DNA from: Triglochin maritima | Taxonomy: Eukaryota; Streptophyta; Magnoliopsida; Alismatales; Juncaginaceae | Direction: 5' to 3' | Assembly: GCA_963682175.1 (NCBI GenBank) | Contig: OY821775.1 | Location: 49,386,053 to 49,450,052, forward strand | Length of the DNA: 64,000 bases | Part shown: positions 11,101-21,126 of the stretch, piece after piece | How the letters are laid out: each line of letters starts with the position of its first letter | How positions within the stretch are numbered: position 1 is the stretch's first letter | Notes under the pieces: model-generated | What the model was told of the DNA's origin: nothing | Databases searched by the model: none | Seen by the model: the letters and a program-made list of their open reading frames with translations, nothing else | Translations under genes and position numbers: made by a program

Positions 11101-12106
11101 CACTCTTCCCCTGCTGGGAGGGCGCAACTGGTCGACTCGGCCCAGCTCCGCTAGCTGAGGAGGAACCCGATCGTCCACTAGGTCCACCTGACCTACTTGG
11201 GCAGGAACGAATGAAGTGACTCATCTGGCCACAACCATGGCATGCACCTGATCGAGCCCCACACCCGCGCCCGGGGTGAACCCTACGACACTGCCTGCAC
11301 TACCCTGACTGCTCTGATCCACCACTATCAATCCAGGGCCTCTTGCCCGGATTCCCGGAAGTCTCATCTCCAGGTCGCACACTAGCCTTCGTCTGCACCT
11401 TCCTGGCCTCGACCGTCTCCAGGTAGTCCTGCTCCATAATCGTCGCAAACTTCACTGCATCAGCTAAAGTCTGCGGCATGCTCGTGGTCATATGAGACCG
11501 GAACTGCGGCCTCAACCCTCGGATAAACTTCCGAGCTCTCTGCTCCGGTATAACATAAGTATCCGGGCAGTAACGCTCCATGACGTGAAACCTGCTAATG
11601 TAAGCCGCCAGCGTCATCTCTCGCTGCTCGAGTGCTAGGAACTCCTCCTTCTTCCTATCCCGCGCATGCTGGGGAAAATACTGCTGGTTGAACTCCGCGA
11701 GGAATTCCTCCCAGCCCACCTCCTCGCTGTCCTCAAACACAACAGCCGACGTGGACCTCCACCAGTTGGCCGCCTCACCGTCCAACACATAGGTGGCCAA
11801 ATCCACCTGCCTCTCAGAAGGGCATCCGATCGCTCTGAAGATCTTCCGGATCTTGAAGACCCAATCCTCAGCCGCCTCCGGCTCACCACTGCCGTCAAAG
11901 GAAGGAGGGTGCTATCGCATAAACCGATCCAGCACTGCCCCCGCCCCTGCCTGCTCGGCCTGTGCAGACTGGCACTCGAGAAACTCGCCCAGCCTACCAA
12001 GAGTCCCCTGAAGGGTCCTCCTCTCCTCCTCCTCTCTGTCCTCCCTACCAGTCTCCTCACTGGCGCCCCTATAACGTGAAGGTGACCTCACACGTCTCGG
12101 AGGCAT
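8165..12106 (-). pseudogene. Gag-Pol of the Ty3/gypsy element, four in-frame stops, 3' end missing
   Basis: One continuous reading frame from ATG 12106 carries all domains, interrupted only by in-frame stops at about 11914 (TAG), 11302 (TAG), 9406 (TGA) and 8344 (TAA); no frameshift was needed. Domains in order: Gag (11880-11400), CCHC knuckle [14 protein letters not shown] (near 11230), retropepsin with FDCGVTHSF in place of the usual D-[ST]-G, RT with FVDDILVYS (near 9985), RNase H with [14 protein letters not shown] finger ending CLVCQQV, and integrase core with [15 protein letters not shown] and the Glu region [13 protein letters not shown]. The 9406 stop replaces the Trp of the usual HALKTWRHYLYG. 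The frame ends at the 8165 breakpoint. Not functional. Confidence 0.92.
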
Positions 12107-12225
12107 TTACACAAGAGGACAGGAAACGACAATGAATTAATGATTATGAATGAATGCATGATGAATGAAAACTAAATGCAAGACCTCTAACGTGGTTTCA
12201 TTGGACAAGCACACCGGGACCGAAA

Positions 12226-12237
12226 GCTCTGATACCA
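12226..12237 (-). promoter_or_regulatory. tRNA-iMet primer binding site
   Basis: TGGTATCAGAGC on the minus strand, complementary to the 3' end of plant initiator tRNA-Met, three bases inside the 5' LTR. Confidence 0.93.
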
Positions 12238-12702
12238 AATTGTAACGCCCCGAAATAGCGGAAAAATTTAAAACTTAAAACATATAAGGATCAACACTGG
12301 GGTCGTCACCAAACCACGAGTATATATATAATATAAAGTGGTAGCTGCACAATACGAGAGTCAAAGATGATTACAACCCAACACAAAAGATATACAACAC
12401 ATGTACAAAGGAAAATCATCCACCTCGAAGAACAAAAAGACAGGATCTGGTCTGGGTGCTCCTGTCCGCAGTCACCACCTCCTAATGATGTGCACGACCT
12501 GACATAAAACATGAATATGCCTGAGTTTCCCGAGAGGAAACCTCGTATGCCAAACCCCTAAAATATGAACATAATATGCGTAATGAAACATGAAATGAAA
12601 AATGCAGTAGAATCATATCAATCTCCCGTGCACACCAGGCACCGCCGGAACACATCGGCCTCGGGTCTCAAAGGTCCTCTCACCCCAACCCCTCAATCAC
12701 CC

Positions 12703-12820
12703 GTGCACACAAGGCACCCGCTCCTCAGAGCCACAACAACGTGCACACAAGGTACCCGCTCCTCAGAGCCACAACAACGTGCACACAAGGCACTCACTCC
12801 TCAGAGCCACAACAACGACC
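12703..12820. repeat. 38-bp tandem repeat inside the LTR
   Basis: Three copies of GTGCACACAAGG(C/T)AC...CTCCTCAGAGCCACAACAAC start at 12703, 12741 and 12779. Confidence 0.85.
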
Positions 12821-12939
12821 CTTCTCTCAGGCCGGCAATGTCTGTACCGTCGCCCCAAAAAAGGCCGGAGACCCGTTGCCCTCGAGGCGGATCCAACCAC
12901 ACACGGCACAAGCATCCATATGCAAAACAGTGCCCAAAC

Positions 12940-13440
12940 GGTCGACCGAACACCACAACTATTCCTCAGAAAAACCGAAATAACGTCCAACCGGTCGAAC
13001 GATTCTCAAATCACGGTCGACCGAAATCGAACAGGGAAATCCTCTCTTGCTCAAAAAGCACCAACGGTCGAACGACTCTCAAATCACGGTCGACCGAAAT
13101 CATCCAGTAGAAACCCCCAACAAAACCGCACTACACGGTCGACCGAAACCACACTCCTGGTCGACCGGCCAATAAGTTAACTTAAGCATCGGTCGAACGA
13201 AGTCAACGAGCGGTCGACCGTTTAGATGGTCAACGCCCCTAACCGACCTACAATAGTGCTTTCGGTCGACCGGCAAAGGGAACCCGTTCGACTGAAAACA
13301 CCCAGAGCCTTCTTCCCCTGGTAAAACGTACCACCGGTCAACCACTCGAAGAGTATCGTTCGACCGGTGCAAGGGTTTTTGCCCGATTTACACTACGACC
13401 GGTCAACCGCGTCATCCCGCCGGTCGACCGTTGCAGAGCA
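12940..13440. repeat. Array of CGGTCGACCG-type palindromes inside the LTR
   Basis: The 10-bp palindrome CGGTCGACCG, or one-base variants (CGGTCGAACG, CGGTCAACC), recurs well over ten times at irregular spacing. The related solo LTR has the same array at 36180-36740. Confidence 0.85.
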
Positions 13441-13954
13441 GAAAAGCTGCTGCAAGGTTCTCGACGAGCCTTCCGGCCTACCGTCGGCCACTCCAACCCT
13501 CGCAAAGGCTAAAAGGAGGTCTACACTAAAGCTTGACATACCTTAAGGCTTGAAGAAGCCTTTGAAGAATACCGACGAGCGCTTCCTCGCAAATCTCTTC
13601 TCCACCGACGAACTCCTCGAACGCGATCACCTCAACTCCGGCGATCACCTGAGCTCCTCCGCGTGCCGTCGATCTCGCCTCACAGCCTTCCCCAAGCTGG
13701 ATCAGAAAAGGGTCGAGAGAGGGAGACGTGAGAGAGTGAGAGACAAGTGAGAGAGAGAGAAGAGTTTTTCATCCTTTTATACCTCTCCTCCTTCAATCTC
13801 CACCATCCACCACCTCAACTCCCAATCAATCTCAGCCCTCCATCTCCACCTCCTCTAATCCTCCACCTAAAACACAATCAACCCATTAATCAAGGGTTAG
13901 GATGTAACACTCTTCGCATGAAATTAACACAGCGAGGACCTTATTCAGTTCTAA

Positions 13955-14075
13955 AGAGCTGTTATGATTTTGGCTCCAAGTTTTAAATTAAAATAGCCAT
14001 TTAGGAAAGGATGTATAAAGATCCATAGAAGCCACAGGTTGTTCCATGTTATGGTCAGTTTGGAAATCATATCAT
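13955..14075 (-). pseudogene. Scrambled debris of a fourth F-box/DUF295 copy
   Basis: Segment 13955-14003 matches the shared promoter block of the three genes to the right (TTTTAAATTAAAATAGCC next to GGCTCCAA). Segment 14010-14050 matches their coding segment around AGGATGTATAAAGATCCAT. The order is not colinear with the intact genes, so this is a rearranged remnant rather than a simple truncated copy. Confidence 0.55.
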
Positions 14076-14189
14076 GAAACATGAATATTGTGATTGACTT
14101 GGAAATTTGAAAAGTAGTACATATTATGAAACTTTAGCAGGAGTTACAAACAACATTTCAGTGAAACACAACTTCCTTGGATTATATCA

Positions 14190-15353
14190 TTAACAAGAAG
14201 GACTCAACCACACTGCATCTAACGAAACACCAAGTCTTGAAGGAACACCAACTGCAGTTCTCCGAAAACTATGCTTTTCCATATCGTAAATGCAGACCTC
14301 ATTAGGATAATTAGAAGCATCCACGTAATAAACACTGTTGCTTCTTAATTCAGGGAGAGACAATACGATCGCATTACTTGCTCCAACAAAAACAGTGTTG
14401 CCACCCAAATCGTATACTTGTTTGAAATGATCAACACTTTTATCATACTTGAAAACTATGAAAAGGAGCTCCCCATTGTCGAGCATAAAGTCCGCATCCG
14501 ATCCTGGACGAATGTTTTTCATGAGGATGAAAATCTCTGGCTCTTGACCTGAGAACCACCCAGCTAGATATGTGAAGCAAAGGTTTCCTTCTTGGGACAT
14601 GTTGATTGAAAGATGTTTGGGACTTGATTCAGAATCTTGATGTTGTAGACGATGGATATCGACCCGCCCATTGATGGGATCCAAGAAAAAATATCTGCCC
14701 TTTGTGTCGGTCATGAAATCCTCGTAGAGTCGCGGTGGTTGCCACACTTGCCAGTCGGCTTGTCCCTCCCTCGCAACTATGGTGCATTCTCTGAATTTCA
14801 ATATGATCACAACCGTGAACTTGAGTTCCGCATTTTCTTCTCTCTTATCCCAACTAACAACTGCTTTGGATCTCCTGAAAAACACATCCATGTCATCCAC
14901 TAGAAGTTCGAAAAAATCATTATCTGTTTCCTTCACAGATGGGTCATTGAGGTCCTCATTCAGTTCGGCAGCAGAGATGTGGCGGAATCTCGGGAGATCG
15001 ATCTGCTGGTGGCTTACCGGGTTCAGTAGGTGGGCCTCGAAAGTTTCTCTAGTGATCGTTACCATCCACCCGTCCGTGGAACCAAGGCAAATGCGCTCCT
15101 GGAAGGGCGGAAGTGGCACCGGTATCCGTAATATGTTCGCTTGCGACAGATCAAAGAAAGCCACAATGTCTGGCTTTTCATTGTAGGGTAGAGGATGTAT
15201 AAGGAGCCATGGAGGCTGCATCTCTGGAGACACGGGTTGCTCCTTGAAGTTCTTCCACCATGTGCTGAGGCCAAAAGCGAGTCGGAGATTGTCTGGAATC
15301 GTAAGTTTTTCCAGGATTAATCTTACCAAGTCCCAATGAACACAACCTGCCAT
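14190..15353 (-). CDS. F-box/DUF295-type protein, copy 1
   Basis: Intronless 387-residue protein, the first of three tandem paralogs. Start: the in-frame codon before the Met is GTG, so ATG 15353 is used. Residues about 6-40 (WDLVRLILEKLTIPDNLRL...WWKNFKEQP) look like a degenerate F-box, which in the family binds Skp1 in an SCF ubiquitin ligase. The C-terminal half is DUF295-like, with VYDLGGNTVFVGASNAIVLS near residue 315 and CIYDMEKHSF near 360. The family also has members without a working F-box, so the ligase role is inferred. No target can be named. Upstream at 15499-15552 lies a TATA plus E2F-like module shared with the other copies. The frame is intact. Confidence 0.85.
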   Translation of the reverse strand: MAGCVHWDLVRLILEKLTIPDNLRLAFGLSTWWKNFKEQPVSPEMQPPWLLIHPLPYNEKPDIVAFFDLSQANILRIPVPLPPFQERICLGSTDGWMVTITRETFEAHLLNPVSHQQIDLPRFRHISAAELNEDLNDPSVKETDNDFFELLVDDMDVFFRRSKAVVSWDKREENAELKFTVVIILKFRECTIVAREGQADWQVWQPPRLYEDFMTDTKGRYFFLDPINGRVDIHRLQHQDSESSPKHLSINMSQEGNLCFTYLAGWFSGQEPEIFILMKNIRPGSDADFMLDNGELLFIVFKYDKSVDHFKQVYDLGGNTVFVGASNAIVLSLPELRSNSVYYVDASNYPNEVCIYDMEKHSFRRTAVGVPSRLGVSLDAVWLSPSC

Positions 15354-15498
15354 CACACAACTGAGAGAGAGAGAGAGAGATGTTAGATTCCATTAGTAAT
15401 AGTGAAGAAGAAAGGATGTTATTGAACAAGATAATGTCATCTTACATCCAAAGAGAGAGAGGAAGAAGATTGAAATTCTAGTAGTAGTGGTGAAGTGG

Positions 15499-15552
15499 CT
15501 TATATAGTTGTGATCAGTTTGGCACCAAATTTTAAATCTAGTTTCCGTTAGG
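15499..15552 (-). promoter_or_regulatory. Promoter module of F-box copy 1
   Basis: On the minus strand a block including TTTGGTGCCAAACTG (one base from the TTTGGCGCCAAA E2F palindrome) precedes CTATATAAGCC, about 145 bp upstream of the ATG. The same arrangement occurs before copies 2 and 3. Confidence 0.6.
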
Positions 15553-15553
15553 A

Positions 15554-17060
15554 GTGGGGACAAAAAACGGTTATCAGTTATGGTTTGTCATCTAATATTA
15601 TTAGTTTTACTGTCATACATATATTATATATAATATATTGTATAAATTTGTTAGAAACGAATGTGGGTGTTCTTTAACTATTCTGAAAGAACAACATAAT
15701 AGTAAATAGAAACAAATTCTGGTTTCAGATAGCCATTACTAGTTGCTTCAATTTTAATCCAAGATTTAGATTTTAAATGCTACAGTAACAAATTAATCTG
15801 ACAAAACCTGAAAATAGAATAAATTACAAACAAGGTGAGTGCTAATTTTCTTTCTTATAATCTATGATGGGTCATTAAAAATGCCGGAGAAGGGTAGAGT
15901 AAAAATGGTTTGTTTTAATTGCTTGTATATCATGTTTTTTTATGAAAAAACTACTTCCAAAAAAAAAATTACAACTCATAGAGCCGTCACTCAAAATAAT
16001 ACGTTTATTAAACTGCAGACGACCAACATTCTCTACCTTTGCTAATATAATAATTAAGATCGATTAATCCCTCGCAGCGGACTAGAGGAACGGTTGACCG
16101 TGGTCTCTGAAATATTCACCAAAAGTCCAAATGCATCTCATTAGCAAATATTTACAAAAACAACATGATACAGAAGTCAAGCATCTCACAGATCGCTTAA
16201 ATCGTGTAAGGGTGCATGGATTTGAATCTTTTCTTATTGGGCTTTCTTTATTTCCCTCCTAATCTTTCTAAGCTCTTTTTTTGAAGGAGCAGTCTCTTTA
16301 AGGTTGGTTAGAGCCTTAACTATCTTCTAGTTATGGTGAATTAGCAGGAAAATCCAGTACAATATCAGAATTTGGATGTCATTAATAGAGTGGAAAATTG
16401 GGATAGACTTGGAAGCATTGACATTACACAAGTTGAAATATTTAACAGTGGATACAATTGATAGGTTGTTTGATCGTGAACGATATAGAAGATGACTTTT
16501 TGAAGGCCTTCAAGGTCACAAGTTTAGATGAAGGAAAGGAATTATTGGGTAGAATCGTTGAAGGATATACATGAAGAGGTTAAACGAATTGTCCAAGAAA
16601 GCTTCTGCCGTTCCTTGAAGTACTTCTGATGTTGCAAAAGAAAGCCAATCCCATGCAATCATGTATCATTTAAGGGAAATGCAAACAAGGGTGGTTGAGT
16701 TCATTAAAAAAAGACATCTTCTTCTGAAGAAAATATCAATGTATTATATATCCTTGCGCAGCAAAACGCCCCGAGATGATGTAGAGATGGGTGAGATGCC
16801 AAAATCTCTTCCGACTTGGAATCAAAGAGTGTAGCTGAATCAAAGAGTGCTTAGTTTCCCTATCAGTTCAGAAAAGGCTTGGACAATTTAATTAGCATTT
16901 TAACCATTTTGGTATACTGGATATGTTTGAACTTTGCAATAGAATTTTTTTAGAAGCATTAATATTTTCAGAGTTGGAAAACCTTTTCAGGATGGAAGTA
17001 GTCTACTGAAGGAAGGTGTTAGAAAATGCCATCCAATAGGATGCTTGACGTGAAAATTCA
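15554..17060. other. Intergenic region between F-box copies 1 and 2
   Basis: AT-rich DNA. Around 16380-16460 it holds a degenerate copy of the repeat that flanks the 3' ends of the F-box genes. A short coding-like stretch near 16475-16575 (DDFLKAFKVTSLDEGKELLGRIVEGY) ends in a stop and is not recognised. Confidence 0.45.
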
Positions 17061-17249
17061 CCCGTTACTGTGTTTTGAAAATGAAAATATGATTTGGAGG
17101 TAAAATGAAGCATATGCCATCCACTACTGATATAAAAAATGTATCAGTTATGACATGCACAGCTCCAAAAATATTGGCTCCTGATGTAGCTTCTTTTGTA
17201 CAAAAAGAACTTGAAAATTGCATGAAATAACACTTGGACATTAACATGA

Positions 17250-17470
17250 AAGGATAGAATTAAAATTGTGATGGACTTAGAAACATGAAAAGAAATACAC
17301 AAGTGGGAAACCTAACAGGATTTGCAACATTGCAGTAGAAAACATGAAGAATCATATCATGAGAAGGAAGTACAGAAAATTGTCTGACTTAGAAGCATGT
17401 ACGAAAATAGTACACACAATATGAAAATCTTAACAAGAGTTACGAAAAGTACTGCATTGAAATACGACTT
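17250..17470. repeat. Degenerate tandem repeat flanking the 3' end of F-box copy 2
   Basis: Units of roughly 100-130 bp with the phrases AAAATTGTGATGGACTTAGAA, ATACACAAGTGGGAAA, TTTGCAACATTG and ATCATATCATGAGAAGGA. Similar units follow copy 3 (19435-19740) and copy 1 (14055-14185). The 3' flank was therefore duplicated with the genes and also amplified internally. Confidence 0.6.
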
Positions 17471-17478
17471 GGATCATA

Positions 17479-18687
17479 TCATTCAAAAGAGGGATTCAAC
17501 CAGACTGCATCTAACCCCACAGCATTTAACCACCTTGCATCTAACCACTTGACTTCTCTTGGAGGAGCACCAGTTGCAGTTATAAGAAAACTATGCTCTT
17601 CCATATCGTAAATGCACATGTCGTTAGGATAATTAAAAGCATCGATGTGATAGACACTGTTTCGTCTTAGTTCAGGGTGAGACGATACGATCGCGTTACT
17701 TGCTCCAACGAAAATAGACTTGCCTCCCAAATCGTATACTTCTTTGAAACGATCAATATTGTCGTCGTACTTGAAAACTTTGAAATAGGGCTGACCAACC
17801 CCAAGTTTCTTGTCCGAACAAATTCGTGGACTAAGTTTCTTCACAAGTATAAAAATCTCCGACTCTTCACCTAAGAACCACCCAGCTAGATAAGCGAAAT
17901 TCAAGTTGATTTCTTGGTCTTGGGGCATTTGAAGTGAAAGATGTTCGAGATTTAATTGAATATCTTGATGTTGTAGATGACGGATATCAACCCTTTTTTT
18001 AATAGGATCCAAGAAAAAGAATCTGCCCCTGGCATTGGTCATGACATCCACATACCTTCTTGCTGGCTGCAACACTTGCCAGTCTGGTTGTCCCTCCCTC
18101 GCAACTATGATGCACTCTCTGAAATGCAACTTGATAACAACCATGAACGTGTGTTCACCATTTTCTTCTCTCTTATCCCAACTAACAACTGCTTTGGAGT
18201 ACCTGAAAAACCGATCAACGTTTTCCACCAGATATTTAGCGAAAAATTCATCTTCTCTCTTTAAAGGCGTGGCATTGAGGTCCTCATTCTGTTCCACAGC
18301 AGATACGTAGCGAAATCTCGGGAGAAGGATCTGCCGACGGCTTACCGGATTCAGTAGGTGTGCCTCGAAAGTTGCTCTGGTGATCGTTACCATCCACCCG
18401 TCCGTGGAACCAAGGCAAATGCGCTCCTGGAAGGGCGGAAGTGGCACCGGTATCCGTAATATCTTCGTTTGCGAGAGATCAAAGAACGCTGCAATGTTTG
18501 GCTTTTCGTTGTCGGGGAGAGGATGTATGAGGAGCCATGGAGGCTCCACCTTCGGACGCACGGGTTGTTCCTTGAAATTTTTCCACCACGTGCAGAGGGA
18601 AGAAATGATTCGAAGATTGTCTGGAATTGTGAGCTTTTCGCTGATTAACCTTAGCAGGTCCCATGGAAGGTCAGCCCAACCTGCCAT
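17479..18687 (-). CDS. F-box/DUF295-type protein, copy 2
   Basis: Intronless 402-residue paralog. Start is ATG 18687; the preceding codon is GTG. N-terminal WADLPWDLLRLISEKLTIPDN is the best-preserved F-box of the three, followed by WWKNFKEQP. A middle block PVPLPPFQERICLGSTDGWMVTITR is nearly identical to copy 1. C-terminal DUF295 signature DLGGKSIFVGASNAIVSS is near residue 325. The tail contains a small internal repeat of LDA(R/V)WLN, giving a slightly longer end than copy 1. Probable role as in copy 1: substrate adaptor of an SCF ligase, by family only. Confidence 0.88.
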   Translation of the reverse strand: MAGWADLPWDLLRLISEKLTIPDNLRIISSLCTWWKNFKEQPVRPKVEPPWLLIHPLPDNEKPNIAAFFDLSQTKILRIPVPLPPFQERICLGSTDGWMVTITRATFEAHLLNPVSRRQILLPRFRYVSAVEQNEDLNATPLKREDEFFAKYLVENVDRFFRYSKAVVSWDKREENGEHTFMVVIKLHFRECIIVAREGQPDWQVLQPARRYVDVMTNARGRFFFLDPIKKRVDIRHLQHQDIQLNLEHLSLQMPQDQEINLNFAYLAGWFLGEESEIFILVKKLSPRICSDKKLGVGQPYFKVFKYDDNIDRFKEVYDLGGKSIFVGASNAIVSSHPELRRNSVYHIDAFNYPNDMCIYDMEEHSFLITATGAPPREVKWLDARWLNAVGLDAVWLNPSFE

Positions 18688-18834
18688 CACACAACTGAGA
18701 GAAAGAAGTTGAGATGTGAGATTCTAGTAATGTTGAAGAAGAAAGGAAGTTATTGAAAAAGATAAATATCATCTTACGTCTAATGAGAGAAAGAATTGTA
18801 GTGAAGAAGAAATTTGAAATTCTGGTAGTGGTGA

Positions 18835-18897
18835 AGTGGCTTATATGGTTGTGGTCAGTTTGGCGCCAACTTTTAAATTTAAGTAGCCGTTAGTTGG
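18835..18897 (-). promoter_or_regulatory. Promoter module of F-box copy 2
   Basis: Contains the perfect core TTTGGCGCC (minus strand GGCGCCAAACTGACC) directly upstream of CATATAAGCC, with AAAATTTAAG and AACGGCTA on its far side. It is the best E2F-site match of the three copies. Confidence 0.62.
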
Positions 18898-19434
18898 TGG
18901 GAACCAGAAACAGTTAGCAGTTGTGTTATGTCATCTTATTTGAGTTTTACTTTTATAATGTATGTTTTTGGTACAAACAAATCTGGGTGTTCTATAATTA
19001 TTTCGTAATCTAACCATTTAGTTGCCACAAAAGTACAAATTTTAAACTTAAAATGCTACAGTAGCAACATGAATTTGACTTAACCTGAAGATAAAATAAA
19101 TTTCTAACAACGTAACAATGGATTGTAAATTGAGAAGAACGAGTGATGATGGTATCTGAAATATTCACAAAATTACACAACTAAAATTAGAAAAGGTAAA
19201 CAATCTGTTAGTATTCGAAAAAATGAATACATTTCATTAGCAAATATTTACAAGAATAATATGTCTAGCATCCCACAAATCGCTTAATTATTGTAATTAA
19301 GGGTAAATTATGGTTTCTTCGTGCTTTGAGTACTTTTCTTGTTGGGCTCTCTTTGAGAATTGTTATAGACTTATTGGGAGCATGAACAGAAATGCGTAGC
19401 AGGAACTAAATTCAGCAGAATTTAGACCACCGAA

Positions 19435-19740
19435 ATTCAAATCATATCATGAGAAACTTGAAAGCTTAAACAGTACACAAGTGGGAAATTTTAACAGTGA
19501 ATACAACAATGCATGAAATAAAACTTGTACCATATCACTAAGAAGGATAGAATCAAAATTGTGATGGACTTAGAATCATGAACAGAAACACACAAGTAAA
19601 AAAAAAACAGGAAATAAAACTTGGATCATATCATGAGAAGGAAAGATAGAATATTTGTGTTAGACTTGGAGAGAATACATGTAGGCAAATTTAACATGAG
19701 TCACAAACATAAATTTATTGCGTCGAAATACAACTTTATT
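19435..19740. repeat. Degenerate tandem repeat flanking the 3' end of F-box copy 3
   Basis: Two to three units with ATCATATCATGAGAA, ACACAAGTGGGAAATTTTAACAG and TTGTGATGGACTTAGAATCATGAA, homologous to the arrays beside copies 1 and 2. Confidence 0.6.
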
Positions 19741-19743
19741 AAG

Positions 19744-20949
19744 TCATCTGAAAGAGGGACTCAACCACAATGCATCTAACCCCACTGCATCTAACCTCTG
19801 CACATCTCTTAAAGGAACACCAGTTGGAATTGTAAGAAATCTACGCTCTTCCATATCGTAAATGCACACGTCATTAGGATAAGAGAAAGCGTCGAAGTAA
19901 TAAACACTGTTTCTTCTTGTTCCTGGGAGAGACAATACAATTGTGTTACTCGCTCCAACGAAAATAGACTTGCCACCCAGATCGTGTGCTTCTTCAAAAT
20001 GACCAACGCCGCTATAGTACTTGAAGACTTTGAAAAGAGCCTCTCCAACCTCGAGGTTAACGACCGGACGGAATCCTGGAGGAATTCTTCTTTCGAGGAT
20101 GAAAATTTCAGACACTTCGTTAAAGAACCATCCAGCTAAATACCTTAAACGATGGTCTTGTTTTTGGGGAATTTGAAGCGAAAGATGTACTAGACTCGAT
20201 TGAGGGTCTTGATTTGATAGACTACAAACGTCGACCCGTCTATGAATTAACGTATCCAACAAAAAGAGCCTCGTGGCCTTTGCATCAACCATGACATCCT
20301 CGTAGAATTGTTGTGGCCGTAACACCAGCCAATCGGGTTGGTGCCCCCTCGCAACTACGGTGCACCCTCTGAAATACAAGATGATCACAACCGTGAACGC
20401 GTCTTCGCCATTCCCCTCTCCGTTATCCCAAATAATAACGGCTTTGGAGTACCTGAAATATTGATCAGTATTTTCAACCAGAAGTTCTGCGAAATAATCA
20501 TCGGTTCTATTCACATCCGAGAAATTGAGGTCCTCCTCCTCCTCACTCAGTTCTGCTGCCGAGAAATAACGGAATCTAGGGAGATCAATCTGCCGGCCGC
20601 TTATCGGATTCAGTAGGTGTGCCTCCAAAGTTTCTCTAGTGATCGTGACCATCCACCCGCCCGAGGAACCAACACAAATGCGCTCACTGAAGGATGGAAG
20701 TGGAACTGGTAACCGAATTATCTTCGCTTGGGACAGGTCAAAGAAAGCAGCAATCTTCGGTTCCTCGTTGTCGGGGTGAGGATGTACAAGGAGCCATGGA
20801 GTCTGCACTGTCGAAGGCACGGATTGTTCCTTGAATTTCTCCAGCCAAGTTTTGAGGCAATGAACGAGTCGAAAGTTATCTGGGATTGTAAGGTTTTGGA
20901 GGATTAACCTTAGCAACTCCCAATAAAGATCAGTTAAACTTGCCATCAT
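19744..20949 (-). CDS. F-box/DUF295-type protein, copy 3
   Basis: Intronless 401-residue paralog starting at tandem ATG ATG (20949). N-terminus LYWELLRLILQNLTIPDNFRL is the most diverged F-box; the Trp-rich element is changed to WLEKFKEQS. The middle block VPLPSFSERICVGSSGGWMVTITR and the DUF295 signature DLGGKSIFVGASNTIVLS are kept. It has insertions of acidic residues (SEEEEDLNF) relative to the other copies. The frame is intact, which suggests recent or continuing expression. Function as in copies 1 and 2, inferred only from the family. Confidence 0.86.
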   Translation of the reverse strand: MMASLTDLYWELLRLILQNLTIPDNFRLVHCLKTWLEKFKEQSVPSTVQTPWLLVHPHPDNEEPKIAAFFDLSQAKIIRLPVPLPSFSERICVGSSGGWMVTITRETLEAHLLNPISGRQIDLPRFRYFSAAELSEEEEDLNFSDVNRTDDYFAELLVENTDQYFRYSKAVIIWDNGEGNGEDAFTVVIILYFRGCTVVARGHQPDWLVLRPQQFYEDVMVDAKATRLFLLDTLIHRRVDVCSLSNQDPQSSLVHLSLQIPQKQDHRLRYLAGWFFNEVSEIFILERRIPPGFRPVVNLEVGEALFKVFKYYSGVGHFEEAHDLGGKSIFVGASNTIVLSLPGTRRNSVYYFDAFSYPNDVCIYDMEERRFLTIPTGVPLRDVQRLDAVGLDALWLSPSFR

Positions 20950-21077
20950 ACAACTGAGAAAAGGAAATGTGAGATTAGTATTGAAGAAGAAAGGAAGTTA
21001 TTGAACAAGATATTGTCATCTAACTTACTTTCAATTAGAGAAAGGAAGAAATTTGAGATTCTAGTAGTGGTGAAGTG

Positions 21078-21126
21078 GTTAATATAGCTGTGAGCGCCAA
21101 ATTTTAAATTAAAACAGCCGTTAGGA
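21078..21126 (-). promoter_or_regulatory. Promoter module of F-box copy 3
   Basis: GCGCCAAATTTTAAATTAAA with AACGGCTG nearby (minus-strand gene); the TATA equivalent is weakened to CTATATTAAC. The E2F-like site keeps GCGCCAAA but lacks the left half. Confidence 0.5.

Larger units (their letters stand above)
8165..13909 (-). mobile_element. 3'-truncated Ty3/gypsy LTR retrotransposon
   Basis: Read on the minus strand the order is 5' LTR (13909-12241), tRNA-Met primer site, Gag, protease, RT, RNase H and integrase. The element stops abruptly inside integrase at 8165, with no integrase C-terminus, chromodomain or 3' LTR. The order PR-RT-RH-INT, the RT motif FVDDILVYS and HALKT-(stop)-RHYLYG after RNase H indicate a chromovirus, probably Tekay/Del-like given the long LTR; the clade is inference. 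Confidence 0.92.
12241..13909 (-). mobile_element. 5' LTR (1,669 bp) of the Ty3/gypsy element
   Basis: On the minus strand it runs TGTTACATCC...GGCGTTACA, giving TG/CA ends and a short TGT-ACA inverted terminus. It abuts the primer site. It shares blocks with the solo LTR at 35341-37156, for example ATGCCTGAGTTTCC, AAACCTCGTATGCCAAAC and CTCCTCCTTCAATCTCCACC. A 38-bp repeat (12703-12820) and a palindrome array (12940-13440) lie inside. Confidence 0.9.
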
